A stretch of DNA of 64,000 nt, taken from positions 62,001-126,000 of the forward strand of contig VWPU01012171.1 of assembly GCA_013398955.1 (NCBI GenBank), given 5' to 3'. The notes under the pieces are model-generated. The model did no database searches and was not told the origin of the DNA. It worked only from the letters and a program-made list of their open reading frames with translations. A program made the translations under genes and the position numbers. Positions 1 to 13,000 of this stretch are shown here, in pieces. How positions within the stretch are numbered: the first letter of the stretch is position 1; every line of letters starts with the position of its first letter. The DNA comes from Callaeas wilsoni (lineage: Eukaryota; Chordata; Aves; Passeriformes; Callaeidae).

Positions 1-3000
1 ATTTTTTTTCCTCTTTATTCTGGGCTGACAGAATTAGACAGCAAACTATTTTGTTTACAAGGGCAAGTTTTCTCAGAAAAAAATTGTTAGTTTTGTATAA
101 TTGCTTTTTTTCAGTTGAAAAATGCATTTTAGAAGGTGATTCATATGGATTTCCTAGATGGTTGTTACTTCTCGATGATAAAACCACATGTGAGCAAATG
201 TTTCTGATCTCTGCCTGAGGCACAGAGGTTTAAAGTGAGTCAGTGAGCGGAGAACCATATTTATCCCACATCTTCAGTGGCACTATCCTGACCTGACATG
301 TCCTTGTAGAGCTCAAGGAGTGGCATTTGCTCTCATGGCTGGCTTTTTTGCCCACACAAATTTTAGACTTGGTCAGAAGTGAACTCCGTGCTAGAAATCA
401 AAAGCTGGAAAATTTTAGTTGGAAATCGTTGTATATTTGAATTGGGAGATACTCCAGAACATCATGAAGTTTGGAGACCACAGTTGCACTCTGGCTTTTG
501 GATCAGACGGTGTCTAGCTGTGGTGTCCCACACTCGCCACGTGTCAGTCTCCGTGCTGAGAGCCTGGTTCTCAGAGAGTGGCGACACCAGCCCTACTAAG
601 GCATCGTGATGACATTCTCAATTTTTGTTTACTCTCTCTAAGTCTTTTTTGTTTGATTTTTTTTAAGTTGTTGACATATCTGTTGGAAAAGGCACAGCTC
701 AAAATAAATTTTCCTTTCATTAAGATTCCAGTTTTCTGTCAAAGCAGTTAAATGATTTTTTTTTTTAAAAAACCCTTCCTACTACATGGTTTAGTTGAAA
801 AGTACAGTGGGGAGGAAGATGTGTTATGTAAACAGCTACTCTGATGTTTGTAATCAGTCCATCACTTTCTTAAGACTGAGATTTGTTAGCATAACTTTAT
901 GAAATTTTCCAATGGTAGATTTATTTAAGTTATTTCAAAGCAAATGAAAATTGCAGGTTTAAGTGTCACTTATGTACAGATTGTATTGTGTTCTTAACTT
1001 CTTTCGGAGGCCTTGAATTGAGGTACATGTTTTTAAGAAAGTAGATGCCAAAGTATGCTGAAATATTTGTAACCTTAAGATAGAAAAGAACCACAATCTA
1101 AAAAATATTCTGGGTTTTTTGCTTTATTTTAATAATTGTTTTCTGTCGTTGCACTGATTTTTTTATTAAGTGTAATCTTCAAGTTGAAATTTATCTTTAG
1201 CTTAAGATGTAATTTTTATAGGCTCAGTTTTTGAGAGGATTGCTGTGAAGTTTAATTTAAAACAGACTTTGTTTCACATGTCATAATTCACCAAGTATTT
1301 GAAAAAGTAACCTCAGAATCTGAAGTAAATATAATTAATTTATGGCTAAATGCTTGTGAGAAGAAGGGATCATATAGCTAGCTGAAAATGCTATATGATC
1401 TTTCTTTTAGCAGTTTTATTTACTTAGAACAAAGGCAAAGCCAAAGAAAAGTTGCTTTTAAGCACATTTCTTAATTGTGGTAATGACAAGTCCCATCATT
1501 AAATCACTTTTTCTGAAATGAAAAAAAAACCTGACTGGTCCGAAAGCTTTGTTGTTAGTCCCAAAGAGGTAAAGATTTTGAGCAGAATTTCCAAGCTGCT
1601 TAAAATGTGAGATGCTTTAGTCTTTCACATCTTTCTGAAGTACTTTCCATCCTGATACATTCCTCTTTCCGCATTGCGAGCTCTTTTCAGCGCGCCTCCT
1701 ACATCTCTTGGGTTCCAGCCAACCCTCTGAGAATAGCAGTGGACATCTTCATAATAGGATCCTTCTTTTCCTTGCCTTTCCACTTGTATGTGTTGACATT
1801 TGAAGTATCGTTTTTCACATGTGATTGAGTGTCTGTTGGAGCGAACGCGGTGGTTCGCAGCCTCCAGGTCTCCTCTTCCAGCATCTCTGCAGGCCTTCCC
1901 GTGTTAGATACGCTCGTGCTGGGAGACTTCTGCGTGACTGCAGCAGGGCTGGCACTGAGACGAAAGCAAATGTAGGAAATAGCTGAGTGATCTCTCTCCC
2001 TCTGGTTCTGCTCATCTTTCTGATCCCTCCCAGTCTTACATTCTGAGATGAATTCGTGCCTGTGTAAGGGCTGCTCGGCGGTCTTTGTTAAGCAGGCTGA
2101 AAGTTGTAGTCTAGTGCTTTTACACGACCAGCAGGATGATGATTATAATACTTACTGCTCTATATTGCCAGTTCTGCAGAGAAGCAGAAGACCTTATTTT
2201 CAGGCCTTGCACTCAGATACTTTTGAAGAGGAAGCTGTCTATTTGTATATATACGTGTATTTGTGCTCCTCATAAAACTTTATTTGGAGGCTTAAACTTT
2301 GACAGTGACTTTTGCTTTTTTTGAGCAGAAACGCCACTCATTTGTCTTTTTTTTCCTTCCATTTAAGAGTGCTTCACTTAGCGTCATTAACTGAGATGAC
2401 AGATATGTCTGTATCGGAAAGATTCACCAGTTTTAGTGATGTAATTAGCCACTGTCATGCTAAATACATAATAAACCCCCTATGTTAAAGCAAAAATTTC
2501 AGTTGCAAATTCTTCTAAAGAAGACTCAAAAGCTAAGTTTGTTGCTACTGAGGCTACATGGGAATGTACCCAGGTATACTGTAGCAGTTCAGATTCGCAG
2601 CTTTATATCTCATTCTCTTTTGTTACAGACAGACCATGATTAGGAAGTTGTTTTACACTGGCACTTAGATTGAGGGACCAGGCCATTTGTTCTTCAGTAA
2701 TTAGGGGTATGGTTCACTCACTGTGTATCTGTAGTCAGGGTAGTATGGAAGTAGGTGATTAATCCCTTATCAGTGAAAGCAAGGAACATTTTACAGGATT
2801 GTAGTTACGATTGTAGCTGGATGGACCTCATGGGACGTATTTGTGTAAATTCATTCATTTGTGTAGCACTTACTGATGGTTGCCTGAGAGTTTTTCTTTC
2901 TGCCTGTCTGATTCTGTATTGTGTCTGTATCTGTCAGGTCTTTGATTAATGAGTATACTTTCTTAATTATAATAGGTAAAATAGTAAAACCAAGGGAAAA

Positions 3001-3940
3001 GACAAAGTGGAGGGAAAGAAAAGGTGTGTTATGAAATGCTGTAAACAGATGCCATTACTATTCTGGATTCACAAATGGCAGGCAAAGTGTAAGGGAAGAA
3101 AGACTTCAGATACCAGAAACTACAGTGAGTAGCATATCATAGGGAGTTCTTCATTTCTAACATGAATGAACATTGGTTCTGTACTGAAGTCTTCTACGAG
3201 TCAGAATGCTGCCGGTGGTTGTGAGTAGCCAGTGAGCCTTTGAGGCCCTTTTATTATGGATGTTCTGCAGTCAGGAGACAGCTGCACTTGTTCAGGATAT
3301 TGAAAAAATCTTAGGATAACATTTTAAATGGTTCTTCTCAGGATTTCAGGATCTTCAGGTCTTTTGAAATTTTTCCCTCATTTCAGAACATCTTCCAGCT
3401 TGCTTTTTCTGATAGCAAGCCTGTTGATTTGGCAAAAGCCACCTGAAGAGGAGGCCTGGTTTTCAGCAGCATTTGTAGCCTTGCCCTTCCAGTTTGAAAA
3501 CGCATAATTTTTGCTTGTCCTTCCTTCTGCTGTAAAGATAGAGCACTTCTGTAGGTACACAAGATCCTCAGAGGGATGAAGCAATGAACTATAGCTGCAT
3601 CTCTGTGCTGCTCTCCCTGCTCTGCTCCTGGAACCCCCCGGTGTGTGGGAGCACATCTCTGCACTGTTAGGGGGGCTGATGAGCAGCAGCAGGAGTTTCT
3701 GGTTCTCCTTCCGTAGATGGATCCTTCCTGTTATTGCTGCCCACTTCCTCATCATTTTCTGCATGGTTTTGTGTGTTCCTGCATATTTGGGAGGTTTTTT
3801 AAGAAATACAAGCTTAAGTTCTGCCCTTCTCAGCCTTAGAGAAAGTGCCTTGCTTCATATCAGCAGTTTCAGTTCCAGTTTGTGCTGGAACTCACATGAG
3901 AGGAGAGGGTTCAATACCTGTCTCTACTTTTCCACTTCAG
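1..3940 (+). other. CD109: CD109 intron (3' part), no exon seen
   Basis: This stretch precedes the first recognisable CD109 exon and ends in a pyrimidine-rich acceptor (ctacttttccacttcag, AG at 3939-3940). I looked for the exon carrying the thioester motif (CGEQ) and for the helix that should come just before the GYQREL segment, and found neither. The preceding exon is therefore probably left of the window. The open frames here (for example 379-609, 3378-3764 minus and the 5' part of 3643-4026) do not resemble a known protein. A perfect 11-bp inverted repeat lies at 1368-1400. Confidence 0.7.
1368..1400. repeat. Perfect 11-bp inverted repeat (hairpin)
   Basis: Arms gatcatatagc (1368-1378) and gctatatgatc (1390-1400) are exact reverse complements around an 11-base loop. 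The pairing extends weakly outwards (aagaagg against tttcttt). It lies in a CD109 intron. Function unknown. Confidence 0.6.
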
Positions 3941-4022
3941 GCTACCAAAGAGAGCTGCTTTTCCAGAGGGATGATGGCTCTTTTAGTGCCTTTGGAAATG
4001 AAGATCCCTCTGGGAGCACATG
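3941..4022 (+). CDS. CD109: CD109 exon A: TED segment ending in GST-W
   Basis: This 82-nt exon has an acceptor AG at 3939-3940 and a donor tg|gtaagt at 4023. Its first two bases (gc) finish a Gly codon begun upstream, and its last two (tg) begin a Trp codon finished by the next exon (TG|G). It encodes [20 protein letters not shown] followed by DPSGST, matching the thioester-domain segment of vertebrate CD109 just before WL(S/T)AFV. The open frame runs upstream into the intron to 3643, but that part shows no homology. Confidence 0.95.
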
Positions 4023-7000
4023 GTAAGTAGCTCTGCCAGAATCACTGTGGAATTTTAGTATTTTAGATATTTTCCCTGCATCTGAAAAGTTTTTGTGAAG
4101 CTGGTAAAAGTTTCCAGCTGTATTAGCCTTCTGCCTGGTTTTCATTAGGTGTTTAGGCCAACTCTAAGGTCTTTCTTGCTGGATAACATATTGTCAAAGA
4201 CATTATTAGGGCAAGGCTTTTTAATTTTGCAAAAAGAAAAAAAAAAATTTAACTAGGGAAACAGTTTAGTCTGAAAGTTTTTTTCTGTTGCTTTCCTCAA
4301 AGGAATGAAGAATAACAATTAAATTAGTTATTCTTGCACTTGACTGAAACCATTTAGGGCTATGCGATAATCACTGCTTCAATCAGATTTTCAGTTATTT
4401 CTGTACTGGAAGCTGAAGACTGAGACATTTTGTAGGGGGTGAACAGAATTACTGGTGGTAAAAATTTGTTCTACGTGTCTCTCTCACACTTCTTTTTATT
4501 GAGACTCTAAACACAGCTGAAGAAGTCTTTTCAGTGCTGAGTTTCACTCCAGGAAGCATACAGAGCATAGTTGTGGATACCAGATAGATAACGGAGAGAG
4601 GTTCCAGCACTTTGTTCAGCTAACCCTTGTTCAGTTTAGATGTACTTTATGTATTTCAGTACATGCTTCTGTCTCTACATAGAACCATCTCAGTTACTGT
4701 GCCACTGCATGAGACTTTCTTCTGGAGTATCTTTCATTGATGTCAGCAGGATTTGCCTTTGACTCAGTATTGATGGATTGGAAGATAAAGATTATTTACC
4801 TGTACTGGCAACTCTAGTACTTAAATAGTGTAGTAACAAGTTACATGAATGCACATTTGGAAAGAAGGGAGTCGAGGGATAATGTGGGATTAATAATAAA
4901 ACAACAAAGGTTGTTTCAAGCATATCATTACAGGGATAGTGGTGGTAATTAACATCAGAATCGTAACTGCATTGCTTTGTAAACTTCCGTCTAGCAGCAG
5001 AAGGCAGGAGAGTGATGTTTGAATAAAGATACGCTTGTCCTGGCAGACTCAGAGTCTATACTCTGTTTTTGAAACACAGCAGCTGCAGAAGGGGTGATCT
5101 TCAGGCATAAGGACATCTTCGTTTCATGGTGGATTAAGTTTAGTCTACTTGCTTATCTGAGTGAGGCATGCATTTTGCTCTGCTTGGTAGGGGTGCATAG
5201 AACGCCTTATGCTTTACAGTATTCTTCTTACATCATCTGAAACAGAGGAAGCTGTAGCACATGGCTAATTTTGACTTACTTGATGAACCTTTTCCCCAAG
5301 GTTATCAGCTTTTGTATTGAGATGTTTCCTTCAAGCTCGTCCATTCATAGATATTGATGAAGATGTACTCATGGACACAGCTAAATGGATTGTCCGTCAT
5401 CAGAAATTAAATGGAGAGTTCCAGGAGCCTGGGAAAGTGTTACACAGTGATCTTCAAGGAGGCACAAATAATCCAATTACTCTCACAGCTTACATCATGT
5501 CATCCCTCCTAGGGTTTCCAGATAAACAGGTACTGCAATTCATAAATATGATTCATAGTTAAAAGACTGCTTCATAAATTTTCATAGTACCTGGCAAACA
5601 GTTGGTAGTTAATAGAAATAGAGAAATATTTGAACACAGATGAAATTTAACCTCATTTTGTTAAACATCCCTTACCTATTCAAAGCAATGCAAAGTTAAG
5701 CCCGTCAATTTTGTATTTGCAAAATCTAAAGGCAGTTTCTGTTAGCAAGAATATTGTCATGACTTTAGTCCAAGAACTTGCAAAGAAGTTTCTTGGGAAG
5801 AACTAGTCTTAAAGATGTTAAGCCATTTCAATTGATTTAATTGAAATTACTCGTTTTGATGAAAGACAGTGCCAGATCAAAAGGCTTGCCTTTGAGATTT
5901 GTCTGTGACTCTGAAAGAGATTTTCATTATTTCTTGGCTGTGATTTGAGGCTAGTAATTTTTCTGGTTCAGTACAAATTTTTCTTTTACATTTTACTATT
6001 CCAAGATATATTTTATTCATTGTACATTCTTCAATATTATCTTCATTTCCAGCATGCTTATGCCATCAAGACTGCTACAAACTTTCTGGAAGATAAATTA
6101 GGAGAAGGCATTTCAGATAATTACACGTTGGCACTTGTGACATATGCATTATCCTGGGCAAAAAGTACAAGAGCAAAGGAAGCACTGAATATGCTGAACC
6201 AGAGAGCAGAACACCAAGGTACTGCACAAGTATCTTCTTACACAGTTGTACAGATAGATTTTTGTCAAATTTAAAAATGTCTATCATATATCTACAGCCT
6301 TGTGTTCAGAATTCAAATCTGTTCAGAGTATGATACAGAGAATTAGGTAAGAAGTTCCGAGACAGCCTTAATGAGAAGTGTCCATAAATGAGTAGCAATT
6401 CACAGCAAGGCTCGCGCTTTCTGCGTCAGTTACCGTGTTCCTGCTAGGAGTACTGTGATGCTGTTGAAGAACATGCCTTTTCAGTTTTCCTATTTTATTA
6501 TGCACACTCGCATGATCAGCCTGGTTAAAGAGGGATAGATGGACGAAGTTAACTATTCCGACGTAGTTTGGAGAGATCAGGAGGGTATTGGGGAGCAATG
6601 AGTATTGGAATGAAGAGGTCAAGTGTTGGACTTTCTGTAAGGCAATACAAAGGTCTGTTGCACTTTCTCTGGGGACCTATCATCTCAGTATGCTTAACCT
6701 CTTTCAAGTTCAGCACAGCTGAATTCTTTTTCCTAATTTGGGGGAAGAACAGACCATACGGAGTATAAGAAATGGAAGGTTTTGGCTCAAAATAGTAACT
6801 ATCTTCTTGAAAAATCCAGAGGAATTCATGTTGTAGCCTAGCAACGGAGCCTTTTGAGTGTCCCTCTATGTTAACTGAGTTAGGCTTTTTGGACAGTCAC
6901 TTCTGGGAGGAGAAGAAGTCTTTTTTTGGGGAAAGCTTCACTCAAGAATGAGTCTATTGAGCAGCTGTGCTGCCTGAGATGCCTTCTCTGGTCCTGAGAG

Positions 7001-10000
7001 AATGGAGCACTGAAACAACATGGCCTTTTCAGAAGGGCTCCTTTATGGGAGCACTTCAGACTGACAAGGGAAGGATCTCTGTAAAGTTCACTGAAATCAG
7101 TTGGACTCCAGCTTTTTTTGTATCTAGATTCAAACATTGCTGAGGAAGTACTTAAGTCAGTATGGAACACCTGCCTAAATATCATAGATCCTTGCCAGAG
7201 CCCATGTGTAAGCATTAATGAAGAGGTTTCCCCTACGACTTTCCCAGAAATCCAAAGACTTCAGTCTGTGGATCTGAGGTTATTATTGGTTCTTTTACAG
7301 GAGAATTTCGCTTTTGGGTAACACCTGCTTCTGAAATTTCTGACTCATGGCAGCCACGGTCCATTGATATTGAACTCGCAGCATATGCTCTGCTCTCTCA
7401 CTTTCATCAAGACAGATTAGCTGAGGGGATCCCTATTATGAAGTGGTTAAGTCATCAAAGAAATCACCTTGGGGGATTTTCATCTACTCAGGTAATATCT
7501 TGTCAGAAGGGCTTTTGCTGTACTTTCTAAACAAACAGCGTATATTTAAAAATAAAAAAGGACCATTTTTACATAATAATTACTGAGTTTTGTTTTGTTG
7601 TAACAGCCTTGGTTGCATACAAGCTTACATTATTGGCATCTTACTCCTGGACTGCCAGTTTTAGTATTTTTGGCAAGTCTAATAAAAAAGAGAATTAGAA
7701 GGAGTCCTTCTTTATATAACATACTCATAATAAATTAAGGAGAAATAGTAATGGCCATGGAAAAGTAATCAAACATATTTTTGAAATAAGTATGATGAAT
7801 ATCTATGCTTATTTTCTTTCCAAGGAGAGAAGCCTCTTTTTATTCTTATCACGTGTGAGTCCTCAAACTCCTGAAATGCTATTAACTTGCCTTTAACTAA
7901 GGGGAGTAGGTTTTAGAAAAACAGCCTAACCTAATCCCTCTGTTGGCAGTTTGTCTTAACTTAATAATATACTTTGTCCTTACTACTGCATATATTTTTG
8001 ATGGGCCATGAGATCTGGAAAATCTTCACTATCTCCAGGAGGTTTCCATGTTATTCAAGCCACATCTTGTAAGCTGTGCTGGCATCTAAAATTTGGATTG
8101 TGTTCGTTTAATCTAGCTTTTAAATTAACTACAAATGCTGGTCACAGTAAAATGTCACATTTAATCATGCTGCTGGGTACCAAGGTGTACAGGCTATCCT
8201 TCATTATTTTCAGATGTTGGTTGGTCTTAATCTAAGAGAAATGTGTTCTGAGTAAAATGCAATTTAAGAACCAGCCTGGTTCTGCTGCGGTATTAATGCT
8301 TTCCTAATGTGTTAATTCTTGCTTATTATTTGGAGAGGTTGATTGAAGCACTAAATGAGTTAAAAAAGCTTTTATTTATTCTCCAGAAAACTATTTTACT
8401 TGAAAGTTTGAAAATCTAGCAACATATCATTTACCCTTGAGGGTAAAATTAAGAAATTAATTAAATCCTTTTGTTCTTCCATAGTCTAAATTGGTTTGAT
8501 TTCAAAATTACTCCAGTGTCTTGCTAGATGCCTTTCTAAATTTGTAGAAATGACTTCATAGTTTTTTAGTTAACTTCTAAGATTGCTTTAAAAAATAATG
8601 TTTCAAGTGTTCCCTTCCATGAGTTTGTTACATTAGAAACTTAATATATTGTTGAACAATAAGGAGGAAAGTGTTAAGTTGCGTGTGTGATGCTTTATAA
8701 GTCAGGGTGTAGTAATTCACCATAATCTGTATCCATTATACAGTTTACTGTGAATTTGCAGTTGTTAATCAGCTGATCTTTTTGGATTTTAAGAAATCAG
8801 TGAAGCAGGTCATCTCAGACAAGGATGTGGCAGGGAGAGGAGAGTGGTTTTTTTTATCAGTTAGTGAATAGTCAGCACATACTGGCCCCTTAAGGTATGG
8901 CACGTCATCATATTGTAGTGAATGAATTCCTGTTATGTTAGAATTTTGTTACTAGAATTGGCCTAGTAATATATAAAGTATCTGTATGCCAAGCCTGAAA
9001 GGCCAGTTTCTTCACTCAGACTGGTTAAAAATAGGTGCTAAATGAACTGCATGAACAGCAAAAATCCCTGAGAAAATTAGAGACATATATTTGATTACTG
9101 TATTTCTTCCTAGAAAATAGTAAATGTTAAAATTCTTATTCCCTAAACTGTGCTGGACCAAACATTCAAACACTGCCTCTTTTGTTCAAAACCTGGAGAG
9201 CTAAGCCCACAATCACACACAAAGATGAAAAAAAGAATTTTAGATAGATATATGACAGCATGTTTGTAAGTATATTCTGCAGTGGTTAAACAGTTGCACA
9301 AAACCTTTGGATCAAATACAGAGGGTAAACTGGGCTGAAATCCTTTGAAATGGTTGCTGAGTGTCTGATAAAAATTAATTTCAGCCTTCTTTTAAAAGAC
9401 ATGTTAATAATTTTTCAGACCTGTAGCTTTTGTGTCAATGATCAAGGCACTCTGAATAACTCCTGTGCAGTACTGCATATTTAATGCATAGCCACGAAAT
9501 AAATCTAGAAAGTAGCAGCATTTTTACTTTCCTCTGTCTTTCTCCATGGTTGGTGTGGTGTGTAATTCAGACTGTTGTGTCCTTCAGCTTGTCAGGTGTT
9601 GCAGGTACCTTGCACAAGAGGAATTCTTACTTAGCTGGCTCCCACCTCATTTCCCATTTCCACAGTAGCTAACTTCTTGTCTTGTGTTGCTGTCTCTCTT
9701 CTGTGCTGGGACCTTCATGCCAGGGGAATCCAGAGATACGGAGATGGCTGCAGGAAGACTCCAGCACAATCAACAAATGGGTCAATGCAGGGGACGACGA
9801 GCTCCCCAAGGCATGGTCTGTGTGCTGCGCTGCCTTCTTCTGTTCAATGCTGAAGGATTTGTCTCTCTCAACAGGACACGGTGGTGGCTCTACAAGCCTT
9901 GAGTCTATTTGCAGCTCTCACTGCAGCAAGCAAAACAGAAATGGATATAACAGTGACAGCCCCTTCTTTGGAAATGCCAGAAACATTCTCAATTGATACT

Positions 10001-13000
10001 CGAAATCGTTTCCTGCTTCAGACCAAAGAGGTACTGTAAAAAGTGAGGAATACTTTTGTAAAGTCTGCTGACTGGAAGTACTTTGAAAATACTGGTTTAC
10101 TTACCTTTCTTTCAGATTCCCCCTGCAGAACAAATGACAATTACAGTGTCAGCGGAGGGAATGGGATTTGCTGTCTTTCAGGTAGGTAATGCAGGCAATC
10201 AGGTAGGTATTCTTGCTAAAGATATGCTTTCTGTAAGGAAGGTGTATTTTGGAAGCTTTATAAAACACGTTAATAGGAACAGTCTTCCAAAATGTCTTAA
10301 ATCAGTAGCAAAGCACTTCAGTAATTAAGGAGTGCCGTGAATGAAGTATGGATGTATTCCTGTCATTGCTTCTGACCAATGCTGCTAGATGACTGACAGT
10401 TTTGAGACACTTCCATGGGCCAGAGCTGTATCAAAGCAGCCCTGTCCTCCTGCAGAAATGCAGTGTCCGTTTGCAAGACAAAGGACTGCAGTGGTACACT
10501 GGCAAGCACGAAATTCAGTGTAAAACAGGTATGTGGACTAGGCAAAAATGCCTCATTGAGAACCTCTGGTAAACCATAATAAGGCACAGATCAGTACAGA
10601 ATAAGACTGCATTGCTAGTTGTAAGGGTTATTTTCCTTTCATTGAGTAGGATGCAACAAAAACTAAAAATAAGAGATTATTACAGCTAGGGTCTCTGGCA
10701 ATTTTTACGGTTTTCTGAAATAGCATGAAAAACAGAGTCAAGGGATCCTATGCGAACTACAAACAGTAATAGAAACTTAGCATCAGCCAAAAGTGTGGGC
10801 ATGGCAGAAAGTGGAAGGAGAAATACCATAATGGAAGAAAACAGTGTTGGATCTAACTTGATATGGCCAGCAGTGGATCTCACTTCCCTGGTGCCCTCTC
10901 CATCATAGTTGGTTGTGACCACACAGGTGAAAGAGAAGACCTTTGAAAAGCTACAAGTAATACTGAAATACTAGTCTGAGCATAAGAGACTGATTTTACT
11001 GCAAGTATAAGCTTATACTTGCTGACTGTGTCCCAAAACCAGAGTTCCTACTGGACTACTAGTCGTACTTGAGAAAACTGATCCCAAGCCACATTTAATT
11101 GTCTCCAAGTTTTATGCCAGGTCAAATTTCATCTCAAGTTCCATCTGATCTGTCCTTCACTTTAGTGTTCTTACGCATCTGGGAAGCAAAACAAGCCTGA
11201 TGATGGTTGGTAATTATGCTTTGGGGTAAAAGACCTTTTCAAAGAAGTCTTCACAGCTGCCTATCAGCAGTGGACAGCAGCTGGAGATACACCTCATTCA
11301 TTCACCACCAGTCTGCAAAACGCACAATGCCATAAGTCACAACCCATGTTTATTAATTCCCAGAAGTACAAACGAAGCTTACAGCAAAGTTCAAAAGTTT
11401 CAGAGGATAACTTAGTTCAGGCTTGCAGGCCAAGATAGGAATGCACATCTCAGCAGGACTGTGTTCACACATCTGTGGTTTCAGAGTGCGTGCGCGCGCC
11501 TGTGATTGTGTCTGTGTTTGTGTGGAATGTCACAAAGTGGGTCTCCAGAACAGTTAAGACTACTTAAGCCTAATCATTGTTGAGAAATACTCCCTGATAT
11601 TAAGACAGCTAATTTGTCAGGCAAGCTGATCAAAAACTTTTCAGCAAATTGTTTCTTGCTGGAAGACACTGATTTTTTAATACCTTTCATGAAAACACAT
11701 TGTTTCCAATAATGTTACTCCCAGCAAGAAAATTTCACATTCAAACCAGCATGTCTGGTGAAGACTGGGCAGAATTCTTACACCGAGAATAGCCAGATGA
11801 CTGTGGTGGGAGCACTCTCTGGGGGTGTACAGTGCCAGGGTTTAAGTTCCTGGTTTGTTGCCTGAACGTGGAAATGTGCTCACAAAGAACTGCTGTTCAG
11901 GAACCAAGGCTGGATTACCTTGTTCATGTAGGTCACTGTGCTGTTGCCTCTTTCCCTGAAGCTTTGAGTCAGAGGTGCTGTGACTTGATTCAGAATATTG
12001 CACTTAACACCCTAGAGTAGTTCCTCCAAAACCTTGTGTTTGCTGAGATCACTTCTTTCCTTCTGCTTCCTTTGGCAGGCCCGGTGTTCTAAAAGAAAGA
12101 GCGCTGAGAACATTGAATGAGATTTCTCTTTTTCCCAGACACAGGCTAGGTCTGGATCAGATTTAATAAATCAGATAGCATGTGACGTTGCAATCACATT
12201 TCTTCAGCTGGGTTTCATTGTCTTGGGCTCGCCAGAGTACAGTGGTAAGAATCACTGTTCTGGGATTTGACTTTCTCGCCAAATATAGCGTGTCGAAACA
12301 GTAATTCATTTAAATATCACACAACACAAGATTAAATCCATTAATGGAAATGTCGTGCTTTCCCAACAGAATGGATTCTTAGGAAAGAAACTTTTTTTTT
12401 TGGTGAAATATCACTGTTTGTGTGTGCAACTTGGCAGTGCATTCACTCCTGACCCTTCAGGATCTCATAAAATGTATTTATTTTGGATATTACGATTGTA
12501 AAGGCAGACATTTACTTACAGCTTTTTGGTCCTGCTGTCAACAGTTTCCTAGCTTGTCTCTCCATTATGTGGGTATACACCATGCATGACCTAAGACCCT
12601 CTGCAAGAGGGAAGAGAGTATGGGTTAGGGTATTATGAAAGATGTTCTACAGAATGGAGTTAAAGAAGAAATCTTCCCTAGGAGGCCTGCTGAAAGTCTT
12701 GAAAGAAACACCTCTCTGCTGTCTAGAACCACTGTGAATTGGTCTTGACACATGACTAAAATAATCGGCATGGCCCATGCCTTCTTGGAAGGGAGGACAA
12801 GGCCACTAAAGTCCAGAACTAGCAACAAAGAGAGGGTGGACAGGCTCAAACAAGGGTGAGTATGGGCAAAGTGGATAGGTGATCAAGATCTCCTTGATCT
12901 CCTGATCAGGTATAGAGAGGGAATGAGGAAAAATCCTCAGAATTCCCTGTTACTCATTACTGGAAACCCTGACTGTTTTTTCCACTCAGTGTATTTTTAC

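Noticed and set aside
379..609. 76-codon frame considered as an upstream CD109 exon
   Set aside because: Its residues do not match the thioester-domain region and it lacks matching splice sites.
3378..3764. 128-codon minus-strand frame before the first CD109 exon
   Set aside because: Intron sequence with no recognisable motif, and overlapping frames on both strands.
10083..10328. 81-codon frame reading through CD109 exon F into the intron
   Set aside because: Only 10116-10181 (or to 10202 with the second donor) is plausible coding; the rest is intron read-through.
12876..12908. Clustered gatc palindromes (gatcaag, cttgatc, tgatca)
   Set aside because: Short and imperfect; common by chance in long introns.
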